The position numbers and the translations under genes are program-made. 13,279 bases of DNA from Epulopiscium sp. Nele67-Bin004 (GTDB lineage: Bacteria > Bacillota_A > Clostridia > Lachnospirales > Cellulosilyticaceae), in NCBI GenBank assembly GCA_002007315.1, contig LNZQ01000218.1, positions 1 through 13,279 on the forward strand, given 5' to 3'. The notes under the pieces were generated by a model that saw only the letters and a list, made by a program, of their open reading frames with translations, did not search any database and was not told the origin of the DNA. Shown in pieces: positions 6,418-12,774 of this stretch. The stretch's first letter is position 1. Every line of letters starts with the position of its first letter.

Positions 6418-7412
6418 ACAAATTATCAGAGATTGAACGTAAAAAAATTGAGTTAGAAATTAGTGAACAACTTATGATTTCTATTGCGGAAGATTTGCCG
6501 TTTATAATAAAAGGAAGCTTTTTAACAAAGGAATATCACAAAAACCCTTATGCTAGAATAGAAAATGGTGGAGATATAGATTTAATTTTAAATAGAAAAC
6601 TGGATTTGATACACCCCATCACTAGTGACAACTATTATGATATATTTATGCCTCAAATAGATAAAAATTTACAACATGAGGTTACCTCTATTTTATATAA
6701 ACTTGAAAAAATATTAGACAATAAATTTGATTTAATTGAACAACCGTGGTTTATAACGGCTTTAGAAACAGAGGGGTATAATAATTTGTTACAAGATGGA
6801 GAGGTAGAGTTATGTTTAGTGAACTATGCATCAGATGGAGATTTTTTAACAATAGGCCTAGCGATAGATTATCCTATAAATATTGTTGATAACCAACCAA
6901 CTATGGGAACAGTAGTAATTGATATAGCTATTAATCTGCCAATTAATTTTACGCCAGAAGAAATTTTGTATAAAACGCTAGACGGCAGGGAAGTTAAGCT
7001 GAAAAATACGACTCCGCTACTATACCAAACGGCTTGGAAAATGCATCAAACATTATGTGGACCACGTATCAAAGATTTAGATGACCTTGCAGTATTTTTA
7101 CCACATATAAACTTTGAAGATGAGGAAACGTTTAAAAAGTTTTTTGACGAAATTATAAAAGAATGTAAGCTGACACCTGAAGAAAACGCAAATATGCTTA
7201 TAAATAATTTGATTGATTTGTTGTCGATGGATACTTCAGAGTATATGAAAAATAAAATAAACGCATTTGAAATAGATAGATATTATTATAAATTATACAA
7301 TGCATATTTTCAAGAAACTTTGATTGCTGATGTGTGCAAAAACTTTCATGAGTGGCTACATTTGTGTATTGACTGTGGTAAGGCGTTGCAATATATTAAA
7401 GGCTGGGACTAA
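6414..7412 (+). CDS. AbiEii-like nucleotidyltransferase
   Basis: A 332-residue protein starting at GTG 6414, with GGGGGCAGGA upstream. IIKGSF (residues 31-36) and ENGGDIDLIL (50-59) form a nucleotidyltransferase core in which the two metal-binding acids are D54 and D56. VVIDIAINL may give the third acid. Residues about 203-230 (LLYQTAWKMHQTL, then RIKDLDDLAVF) match the AbiEii/DUF1814 helix with its Lys and the (R/K)DLxDL motif. AbiEii proteins are toxins of the AbiE phage-resistance systems that modify nucleic-acid or nucleotide substrates; whether this one is a toxin is not shown. The GS-to-DxD gap is longer than in MntA because of an inserted TKEYHKNPYARI loop. It is the last gene of the operon, and a terminator overlaps its stop codon. 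Confidence 0.72.
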   Translation: MNKLSEIERKKIELEISEQLMISIAEDLPFIIKGSFLTKEYHKNPYARIENGGDIDLILNRKLDLIHPITSDNYYDIFMPQIDKNLQHEVTSILYKLEKILDNKFDLIEQPWFITALETEGYNNLLQDGEVELCLVNYASDGDFLTIGLAIDYPINIVDNQPTMGTVVIDIAINLPINFTPEEILYKTLDGREVKLKNTTPLLYQTAWKMHQTLCGPRIKDLDDLAVFLPHINFEDEETFKKFFDEIIKECKLTPEENANMLINNLIDLLSMDTSEYMKNKINAFEIDRYYYKLYNAYFQETLIADVCKNFHEWLHLCIDCGKALQYIKGWD

Positions 7413-7437
7413 TTTTTAGCCTTTAAATTTTTATGTT
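7396..7437 (+). terminator. Terminator of the four-gene operon
   Basis: TTAAAGGCT (7396-7404) pairs exactly with AGCCTTTAA (7418-7426), followed by T-rich sequence. The left arm is inside the last codons of the upstream gene, so the stop codon lies in the loop. Confidence 0.75.
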
Positions 7438-7450
7438 TTTGGGACAAAGT

Positions 7451-7484
7451 TTGACTTTTTTTTACAACTAAATTATGGTAATAT
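7451..7484 (+). promoter_or_regulatory. Promoter of prfB-lysC
   Basis: TTGACT at 7451-7456 is followed after 17 bases by TATGGT (7474-7479). A second possible -10 (TAATAT, 7479-7484) is at a less favourable 22 bases. The ribosome binding site AAAGGAGATG follows at 7490-7499. Confidence 0.6.
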
Positions 7485-7504
7485 ATAACAAAGGAGATGA
7501 TAAA

Positions 7505-8615
7505 ATGTTAGTACTAGAGCAATTAGCACAAAGCTTAACTAGTTACAAAGATAAAATTACGGAGATGGGGAACTCACTTTGACATTGAAAAAGTGAAGCA
7601 AACTATACAAAATCTCGAAGAACAGTCGGCAGACCCAAACTTTTGGACAGACATGGAGTCGGCACAAAAAGTGTTGCAACAAACTAAAAGCAACAAAGAG
7701 ATTTTGGCGAAATATAATAAGTTAGTAACTATGTATGATGATGTGTTGACCCTTATAGAGATGGGGATTGAGGAGCAGGACGAAGAACTTGCCGAAGAAG
7801 CAGTTACAGAGGCAGACACATTTAAAGAATACTATGAAGAACTGCGAATTAATACACTATTAGATGGTGAATACGATAAAAACAATGCTATTGTATCTTT
7901 GCATGCAGGGGCAGGGGGCACAGAAGCTTGTGACTGGAACAACATGTTGCTACGTATGTACACAAGATGGGCAGACCGAAAAGGCTACAAAGTTCAAATT
8001 CTTGATATGCTTGATGGTGACGAAGCAGGGGTAAAATCTGTTACGCTACAAATTAATGGCGAAAATGCTTTTGGTTACCTAAAAGCAGAAAAAGGAATTC
8101 ACAGACTTGTTAGAATATCGCCATTTGACTCATCAGGCAGAAGACATACTTCATTTGCATCATGCGATGTTATGCCTGAACTTCCAGATGATGTTGAAGT
8201 TGATATACGAGCAGAAGATTTAAACATAGACACATACCGAGCATCAGGTGCAGGTGGACAACATGTCAATACAACAGATTCGGCAGTACGAATTACACAT
8301 TTGCCAACAGGTATAGTAGTTCAATGTCAAAATGAGCGTTCACAAATTCAAAATAGAGAGCACGCAATGAAAATGTTACGTGCAAAATTATTTGAAAAAG
8401 AACGTGAAGAACAAATGTTAAAAATAGAAGGTATTCGTGGTGAGAAAAAAGAAATAGGTTGGGGTAGCCAAATTCGTTCTTACGTTTTTCACCCGTACAA
8501 TATGGTTAAAGACCATAGAACAAATGAAGAAGTTGGAAATACAGGTGGTGTAATGGACGGCGATATAGATAAATTTATAAATGCTTATCTTATATGGCTT
8601 AAATTACTTGATTAG
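7505..8615 (+). CDS. prfB: Peptide chain release factor 2, with programmed frameshift
   Basis: Release factor 2 ends translation at UGA and UAA codons. The gene must be read as 7505-7579 joined to 7581-8615. The first 25 codons ([10 protein letters not shown], then [15 protein letters not shown]) end at an in-frame TGA at 7580-7582, and a +1 shift at CTT gives [10 protein letters not shown] and the rest, for 369 residues in all, the usual RF2 length. The TGA is codon 26, as in Escherichia coli. SPFD (about the middle) contains the SPF stop-codon recognition tripeptide. GAGGQHVN holds the GGQ motif that triggers peptide release. ATG at 7505 has AAAGGAG upstream. Low RF2 makes the ribosome pause at the TGA and shift, so the protein controls its own synthesis. 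lysC follows after 13 bases and is probably co-transcribed. Confidence 0.96.
7561..7583 (+). promoter_or_regulatory. prfB: prfB +1 programmed frameshift site
   Basis: The slip codon and stop form the conserved CTTTGAC (7577-7583). An internal Shine-Dalgarno-like stretch, GGAGATGGGG, lies at 7561-7570. In E. coli the internal Shine-Dalgarno ends three bases before CTT; here six bases separate the last G from CTT, a wider gap. Confidence 0.92.
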
Positions 8616-8628
8616 AAAGGAGAAAGAA

Positions 8629-9837
8629 ATGTTAGTAGTACAAAAATTTGGAGGGAGCTCAGTTGCAAATGCAGAACGAGTTTTAAATGTGGCAAGGCGA
8701 GTTGCACAAACTTATAAAGATGGGAATGAGGTTATCGTTGTATTATCTGCACAAGGTGATACGACAGATGACCTAATAGCGAAGGCACGCCAAATCACAT
8801 CAAGCCCATCTAAAAGAGAAATGGACATGTTGCTTTCGACTGGTGAACAACAATCGGTTGCACTTATGGCGATGGCACTTAAAGAACTTGGGGTTTCGGC
8901 GATATCGCTAAATGCATATCAAGCAGGGTTAAACACAACTAGTGATTATAGTAATGCAAGATTTAGACAGCTAAAAACTAACAGAGTTAAAGCGGAACTT
9001 GAACGCAATAACGTTGTAATTATAACAGGTTTTCAAGGCATAAACCGTTATGATGATATAACAACACTTGGGCGAGGTGGTTCGGATACAACAGCGGTTG
9101 CACTTGCAGCGGCACTTCATGCGGACAAATGCGAAATTTATACAGATGTTGAAGGCGTATATACAGCAGACCCACGAGTTGTAAAAGATGCAAAAAAATT
9201 ACAAGAAATAACTTACAATGAAATGTTAGAACTTGCATCAATGGGTGCAAAAGTTTTACACAATCGTTCGGTTGAACTTGCAAAAAAATATAATGTAGAG
9301 CTGGTAGTGCGTTCAAGCTTGACACCAGCAGAAGGTACAATTGTTAAGGAGGTAACTAAAATGGAAAAAATGTTAGTGAGTGGAGTTGCAGGAGATGATG
9401 ACGTTGCTCGTGTATCGTTAATAGGTATTGAAGACAAACCAGGAATGGCATTCAAAGTATTTTCTATTCTTGGAAAAAACAATATTAATGTAGATATTAT
9501 AATTCAGTCGGTAGCTACAGATGGGCGCAGAAATATTTCGTTTAGCATAGCAAAAGATGCTTTGAAAGATACAAAAGCAATAGTTGAAAAACATAGAGAT
9601 ATATGGGGTGTAAATGGCGTAGAATACGAAGAAAATCTTGCCAAAGTTTCAGTTGTAGGGGCTGGAATGGTTACAAATGCAGGGGTTGCCTCAAGAATGT
9701 TTGAAGCATTAGCAGACGCACATATCAACATACACATTATTTCAACGTCAGAAATCAAAATCTCTGTATTGATAGATAAAGAGAACATGAATAAAGCAAT
9801 GCGAGCAATTCATGATAAATTTGACCTGAGTCGATAA
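8629..9837 (+). CDS. lysC: Aspartokinase (monofunctional, with ACT domains)
   Basis: Aspartokinase phosphorylates L-aspartate with ATP, the first step to lysine, threonine, methionine and diaminopimelate. The 402-residue protein begins MLVVQKFGGSSV, the family's N-terminal kinase signature. It continues with STGEQQSVALMAMAL and TTLGRGGSDTTAVALAAAL (kinase domain, about 1-240). Two ACT domains follow for feedback control: RVSLIGIEDKPGMAFKVF (from about 260) and KVSVVGAGMVTNAGVASRMF (from about 340). No homoserine dehydrogenase domain is fused. ATG at 8629 has AAGGAG upstream; an upstream in-frame ATG inside prfB is rejected. An internal ribosome binding site at codon 245 predicts a second product of 158 residues containing only the ACT domains. 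No lysine riboswitch can fit in the 13-base gap from prfB. The family also includes paralogs regulated by threonine, so the exact isozyme is not certain. Confidence 0.95.
   Translation: MLVVQKFGGSSVANAERVLNVARRVAQTYKDGNEVIVVLSAQGDTTDDLIAKARQITSSPSKREMDMLLSTGEQQSVALMAMALKELGVSAISLNAYQAGLNTTSDYSNARFRQLKTNRVKAELERNNVVIITGFQGINRYDDITTLGRGGSDTTAVALAAALHADKCEIYTDVEGVYTADPRVVKDAKKLQEITYNEMLELASMGAKVLHNRSVELAKKYNVELVVRSSLTPAEGTIVKEVTKMEKMLVSGVAGDDDVARVSLIGIEDKPGMAFKVFSILGKNNINVDIIIQSVATDGRRNISFSIAKDALKDTKAIVEKHRDIWGVNGVEYEENLAKVSVVGAGMVTNAGVASRMFEALADAHINIHIISTSEIKISVLIDKENMNKAMRAIHDKFDLSR
9345..9363 (+). promoter_or_regulatory. lysC: Internal ribosome binding site and start for a lysC beta subunit
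   Basis: TAAGGAGGT (9345-9353) matches the anti-Shine-Dalgarno sequence fully and lies seven bases before ATG 9361. That ATG is in frame (codon 245) and would start a 158-residue regulatory chain, MEKMLVSGVAGDDD onward. Bacillus subtilis aspartokinase II makes its beta subunit from an in-frame internal start at nearly the same codon. The codons forming the site are AAG and GAG, in a gene that mostly uses AAA and GAA. Confidence 0.7.
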
Positions 9838-9852
9838 ATTTTGACACGGTTT

Positions 9853-9905
9853 TGACACAAAATGACCATTGAGATACCACAATTGTTTGTTATAATACCA
9901 ATATC
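9853..9905 (+). promoter_or_regulatory. Promoter region of the first secreted repeat protein
   Basis: TATAAT at 9891-9896 is preceded at 16 bases by TTGAGA (9869-9874). Upstream are two TTGACAC boxes 11 bases apart (9841 and 9852), too far away to be its -35 and possibly an operator. The block 9853-9905 aligns without gaps to 10452-10504 upstream of the paralog, 43 of 53 bases by eye, including ATACCACAATT. Confidence 0.65.
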
Positions 9906-9950
9906 GAAAGACAACAACTAATATCAATATAATGAAAGAGGGAAAATATT

Positions 9951-10376
9951 ATGAGAAAACTATTAGCAGGAGTTTTATTAGCAACGACAGTTTTAGGAAC
10001 AGGTTCGATTTATGCAACAACATCTGACGCACAAGCAGAAAAGCCAGCTAGACAAGAAGCAGGGGAGCGTCCAGAGCGTCAAGAAGGTGAAAAACTTTCT
10101 CCAGAAGAAAGACTTGCGAAAAAAGCTGAAGAAGAAGGCATAACAGTTGAGGAGCTTAAAGCTAAAATGGAAGCTAAACGTGAAGAAAAGCTTGCAGAAA
10201 AAGCAGCAGAGCGTGGCATAACAGTTGAAGAACTTAAAGCAGAGATGGAATCAAAAAAAGCTGAAATGGAAGCAAAAGGTGAAAAATGCCCAAAAGGTCA
10301 CGGAAAACATGGCGAAGGTAAACCAGATGGAGAGCGTCCTGAAGGTAAAGAGCCAAAAGAAAAACCAGCTGAATAA
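9951..10376 (+). CDS. Small secreted charged protein, paralog 1
   Basis: A 141-residue protein with a clear signal peptide: MRKLLAGVLLATTVLGTGSIYA, probably cleaved after A22. The mature part is rich in Glu, Lys and Ala. It contains two adjacent copies of a helical unit: SPEERLAKKAEEEGITVEEL (from about 50) and EEKLAEKAAERGITVEELKA (from about 78), each continuing into a Met-Glu-Ala-Lys helix. The end is KCPKGHGKHGEGKPDGERPE, with one Cys and several His that could bind metal. No LPxTG, lipobox or membrane anchor is seen, so it is probably released or held in the wall loosely. The unit resembles the short helical repeat of DUF2680-type secreted proteins, but this is a weak resemblance. Function unknown. 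It has its own promoter and terminator. Confidence 0.85.
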   Translation: MRKLLAGVLLATTVLGTGSIYATTSDAQAEKPARQEAGERPERQEGEKLSPEERLAKKAEEEGITVEELKAKMEAKREEKLAEKAAERGITVEELKAEMESKKAEMEAKGEKCPKGHGKHGEGKPDGERPEGKEPKEKPAE

Positions 10377-10380
10377 ATTA

Positions 10381-10418
10381 AAAAACTCTAAGATGCAATT
10401 GTGTCTTGGAGTTTTTTT
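10381..10418 (+). terminator. Terminator of secreted protein paralog 1
   Basis: AAACTCTAAGA pairs with TCTTGGAGTTT (one G-T pair) around a short loop, followed by a run of seven T. It begins seven bases after the stop codon. Confidence 0.85.
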
Positions 10419-10451
10419 GCGTATATAAACAAATTGATTATGCCACAATCC

Positions 10452-10504
10452 TGACACAAATTAAACATTTGTATACCACAATTATTTGCTATAATAACAT
10501 TATC
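10452..10504 (+). promoter_or_regulatory. Promoter region of the second secreted repeat protein
   Basis: TATAAT at 10490-10495 aligns with the -10 box of the upstream paralog. The bases at the -35 position differ (TTTGTA, 10468-10473, in place of TTGAGA), so this promoter may be weaker or more dependent on a regulator. TGACACAAA and ATACCACAATT are conserved between the two. Confidence 0.6.
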
Positions 10505-10553
10505 AAAAAGAACACAACACAAATAACAAATACAAAGAAAGAAGGAATATAGT

Positions 10554-11066
10554 ATGAAAAAATTATTAGCAGGAGTTTTAGCAGCAACAACAGTTTTAGG
10601 AACAGGTGCAGTTTACGCAACAACAGCTGACGTACCAGCACAAAAACCAGTGAGAGAAGAAGCAGCAGGAGAAAGACTTACTCCAGAAGAGCACCTTGCA
10701 AAATTGGCAGACGAACTAGGCTTAACTATCGAAGAAGTTCAAGCAGAAATGGAAGCTAAAAAAGCAGAGAGAGAAGCTAACGGAGAAGCAGGACCAAAAG
10801 GACCACAAGGAGAAAGACCAGAGGGAGAGCGTCCAGAAGGTGAAAGACCAGAGGGAGAACGTCCAGAAGGTGAAAGACCAGAGCACGTAGAAGGTGAAGC
10901 TCCAGCAGGTGAAAGACACCACGCACCAGCTCCAACAGGTGAAAGACACCACGCACCAGCTCCAACAGAAGAGCAACTTGCAGAAAAAGCAGCAGAACTA
11001 GGTGTAACAGTTGACGAACTTTTGGCAGGAATGGAAGCTAAAAAAGGCGAAAAAGAAGCAAAATAA
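10554..11066 (+). CDS. Small secreted repeat protein, paralog 2
   Basis: A 170-residue protein with a signal peptide nearly identical to that of its neighbour (MKKLLAGVLAATTVLGTGAVYA, cleavage probably after A22). The mature part holds the same helical unit twice: TPEEHLAKLADELGLTIEEV (from 43) and TEEQLAEKAAELGVTVDELL (from 138). In this protein the two units are separated by a long linker: five GERPE repeats (86-110) and two identical ten-residue GERHHAPAPT repeats (119-138). The His-His pairs could bind metal ions; this is inference. No sorting signal or transmembrane anchor is present. ATG at 10554 has AAGGA nine bases upstream. The two genes arose by tandem duplication, promoter included. 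Function unknown. Confidence 0.85.
   Translation: MKKLLAGVLAATTVLGTGAVYATTADVPAQKPVREEAAGERLTPEEHLAKLADELGLTIEEVQAEMEAKKAEREANGEAGPKGPQGERPEGERPEGERPEGERPEGERPEHVEGEAPAGERHHAPAPTGERHHAPAPTEEQLAEKAAELGVTVDELLAGMEAKKGEKEAK
10809..10883 (+). repeat. Five tandem 15-base repeats coding GERPE
   Basis: Five in-frame units each encode Gly-Glu-Arg-Pro-Glu. The Arg codon alternates AGA, CGT, AGA, CGT, AGA and the last Glu codon alternates GAG and GAA, so the array also has a 30-base higher period and probably grew by duplication of a two-unit block. Confidence 0.9.
10908..10967 (+). repeat. Two perfect 30-base tandem repeats coding GERHHAPAPT
   Basis: The bases 10908-10937 and 10938-10967 are identical and in frame. 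The lack of any silent difference points to a recent duplication or ongoing length variation. Confidence 0.92.
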
Positions 11067-11073
11067 TTAAGTT

Positions 11074-11109
11074 AATCCCTAGATACATCAAGTATCTAAG
11101 GGATTTTTT
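11074..11109 (+). terminator. Terminator of secreted protein paralog 2
   Basis: AATCCCTAGATAC pairs with GTATCTAAGGGATT with a single bulged base and a five-base loop, followed by a T-run. It starts seven bases after the stop codon. Confidence 0.88.
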
Positions 11110-11129
11110 ACGTTTTATCCAATACATGG

Positions 11130-11157
11130 TTGACTTTGGAAATTACTATGATATAAT
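11130..11157 (+). promoter_or_regulatory. Promoter of the antiporter gene
   Basis: TTGACT (11130-11135) and a perfect TATAAT (11152-11157) are 16 bases apart. About 80 bases of leader follow before the ribosome binding site AAAAGGAG at 11233-11240; no clear riboswitch fold was seen in the leader. Confidence 0.7.
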
Positions 11158-11248
11158 TGAACTAATATTTTATGTTAATTTGGGGGACAAGTAATAAGTA
11201 AGGCAAAATATTTCTCTAAAAACATAGAAACTAAAAGGAGATGAAGAT

Positions 11249-12199
11249 TTGGAGTACATTGTATTATTAATCGGTTTTGTGCTACTAATTAAAGGTGCAG
11301 ATTTTTTCGTAGAAGGTGCATCTTCTATAGCAGCAACACTTAGAGTACCCCCGTTAGTTATTGGTTTAACTATAGTTGCATTTGGTACAAGTGCCCCAGA
11401 AATGGCGGTAAGTGTTTCCTCAGCACTAGATGGTATGAATGCAATATCACTGGGAAATGTAATAGGTTCAAACGTATTTAATATGTTAGTAGTTGTAGGT
11501 ACATCAGCTGTTATTTGGCCACTAAAAGTTGAAAAGACTATTATAGTAAAAGAATTACCGTTTACTTTGATGTCAGCAGTAGTTTTACTAGTTTTATCAC
11601 TAGACACTATGTTTCAAGGTCAAACAACAAACTATATTGCACGTGGTGACGGGATAATTTTATTAATTTTCTTCGGAATATTTATGTATTCACTTGCACA
11701 AGTTGCATTAGCAGCACGACGAAACAATGAACCAGAAGAAGAAATAGAAACTATGCCTATGGGCAAAAGTATTATGTTTTCTATTGCTGGTATGTTAGGA
11801 ATTGGAATTGGTGGAGAATGGGTTGTAGATGGTGCAAGTGCAGTAGCTCTTACTTGGGGTATGAGTGAGGCTCTTGTTGGTTTAACTATTATCGCAATTG
11901 GTACATCTTTGCCAGAACTTGTTACATCTATTGTGGCGGCAAAAAAAGGGCAAAGTGATATGGCTCTTGGAAACGTAATTGGTTCAACTATATTCAATAC
12001 ATTTTTGATTTTAGGGGTATCAACGACAATAAATCCTATTCCTGTTACTTCAGAAAGTATTATTGATATTTTGATTATGATAACAGCTATTTTAGAAGTG
12101 TATATATTTGCAGCAACAAAGCGTACAATCGGACGTGTAGAAGGTGCGTTATTTTTGTCTGTGTATATAGCATATATGGCATACATTATAATAAGATAA
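11249..12199 (+). CDS. Calcium/sodium antiporter (CaCA family, YrbG-like)
   Basis: A 316-residue integral membrane protein that would exchange Ca2+ for Na+ (or H+) across the cell membrane. It shows the two inverted alpha repeats of the family. Alpha-1 has GLTIVAFGTSAPEMAVS (GTSAPE at 46-51) and SLGNVIGSNVFN (GNVIGSNVFN at 67-76). Alpha-2 has GLTIIAIGTSLPELVTS (GTSLPE at 218-223) and ALGNVIGSTIFN (241-250). E51 and E223 are the expected ion-binding acids. About ten hydrophobic segments and a length near 315 fit YrbG-type proteins. An acidic linker (NNEPEEEIETMP) lies between the halves. The start is a TTG at 11249, eight bases after AAAGGAG; the nearby ATG at 11241 is out of frame. Confidence 0.93.
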   Translation: MEYIVLLIGFVLLIKGADFFVEGASSIAATLRVPPLVIGLTIVAFGTSAPEMAVSVSSALDGMNAISLGNVIGSNVFNMLVVVGTSAVIWPLKVEKTIIVKELPFTLMSAVVLLVLSLDTMFQGQTTNYIARGDGIILLIFFGIFMYSLAQVALAARRNNEPEEEIETMPMGKSIMFSIAGMLGIGIGGEWVVDGASAVALTWGMSEALVGLTIIAIGTSLPELVTSIVAAKKGQSDMALGNVIGSTIFNTFLILGVSTTINPIPVTSESIIDILIMITAILEVYIFAATKRTIGRVEGALFLSVYIAYMAYIIIR

Positions 12200-12203
12200 A
12201 GTG

Positions 12204-12236
12204 AAAAACAGAGTTTTTAGGCTCTGTTTTTTCTTT
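12204..12236. terminator. Two-way terminator between convergent genes
   Basis: AAAAACAGAG (12204-12213) pairs with CTCTGTTTTT (from 12222), with T-rich sequence on the plus strand and an A-run on the left that serves the minus strand. The minus-strand gene ends inside it, with its stop codon in the loop. Confidence 0.8.
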
Positions 12237-12633
12237 TGTCAAGGTATATTGATATACCTGTTTCTAATACTGCTAATAAAGTTCCTAATATGATTATACC
12301 TTTAAATGGAATATAAACTTCAGATGAAAATACATTTGCAATCCAAAGTGGCACATAATTTGAGGCAAAACATAGACTGTATTTAATAATTCCAAGTTTA
12401 AAATCAGTTATTTTGTCTGAACGTTGTAAACTAAACATAATGACTTTTTGAAGAATAGTAAATCCAATTTCGGCTCCAATAGCTATAAATATAAAATTCC
12501 TTAATGCAGAAAATGATGAATACTCAATTCCTGTAAGTTTTACAAGTGAATAGTATATAGATGCTAAAATAATTACTATAATAGCAGCAATCCCTACTAG
12601 TTTGAGTATTTTTTCTTTTTGTTCAGTACTCAT
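12217..12633 (-). CDS. Small integral membrane protein, function unknown
   Basis: A 138-residue protein with four hydrophobic segments: about 13-32 (LVGIAAIIVIILASIYYSLV), 43-67, 80-102 and 107-130, and a short basic C-terminal tail (LDKRKNRA). Positively charged residues at the N- and C-termini suggest both lie in the cytoplasm. I do not recognise a family. The ATG at 12633 has AGGGGGG upstream with about nine bases between. It converges on the antiporter gene and is divergent from the rRNA operon, so it is probably transcribed alone. Confidence 0.78.
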   Translation of the reverse strand: MSTEQKEKILKLVGIAAIIVIILASIYYSLVKLTGIEYSSFSALRNFIFIAIGAEIGFTILQKVIMFSLQRSDKITDFKLGIIKYSLCFASNYVPLWIANVFSSEVYIPFKGIIILGTLLAVLETGISIYLDKRKNRA

Positions 12634-12677
12634 GTTTTAATCCCCCCTAAACTGATATTGTTCTACATAATTTTAAC

Positions 12678-12683
12678 ATTATA
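12678..12683 (-). promoter_or_regulatory. Possible -10 box of the small membrane protein gene
   Basis: Read on the minus strand this is TATAAT, about 45 bases before the start codon. No clear -35 box is at the correct spacing, so support is weak. Confidence 0.35.
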
Positions 12684-12700
12684 TAGGAAGTAATTCAATA

Positions 12701-12768
12701 CAAAAAAAGTTTTTATAAAAAAATTAATAAAAGGTGTTGACATATGTAAACACATAGTGTAATATAAT
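12701..12768 (+). promoter_or_regulatory. rRNA operon promoter with UP-like A/T tract
   Basis: TTGACA (12737-12742) is followed after 17 bases by TAATAT (12760-12765), which runs on into an overlapping TATAAT (12763-12768) at a less favourable 20 bases. The A/T-only stretch directly upstream (about 12701-12733) is like an UP element. Confidence 0.75.
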
Positions 12769-12774
12769 ACAAGT

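Noticed and set aside
7505..7583. In-frame TGA in prfB considered as a sequencing error or pseudogene
   Set aside because: CTTTGAC at codon 25-26 is the known programmed frameshift site of prfB, and both halves encode conserved RF2 sequence.
8616..8628. Lysine riboswitch or T-box before lysC
   Set aside because: Only 13 bases separate lysC from prfB and they hold just the ribosome binding site.
9020..9788. Several open frames on the minus strand inside lysC
   Set aside because: Codon bias in lysC leaves the antisense frames open. None has a ribosome binding site or recognisable domains.
9841..9857. Two TTGACA boxes considered as the -35 of the secreted protein gene
   Set aside because: They are more than 30 bases from the TATAAT at 9891. 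TTGAGA at 9869 has the correct spacing, so the TTGACA boxes are at most regulator sites.
10809..10967. Repeat array considered as a CRISPR
   Set aside because: The units are directly adjacent, in frame with a signal-peptide protein, and have no unique spacers.
10722..10976. Minus-strand open frames rich in Trp/Phe/Leu over the repeat protein
   Set aside because: They are products of reading the GERPE and GERHHAPAPT repeats backwards, not real genes.
11170..11607. 145-codon open frame on the minus strand over the antiporter promoter and 5' end
   Set aside because: Antisense to a certain gene and its promoter, with no supporting start signals.
11632..12186. 184-codon open frame on the minus strand inside the antiporter gene
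   Set aside because: It is the antisense shadow of a gene with clear family motifs. Its hydrophobic look mirrors the membrane segments on the other strand.
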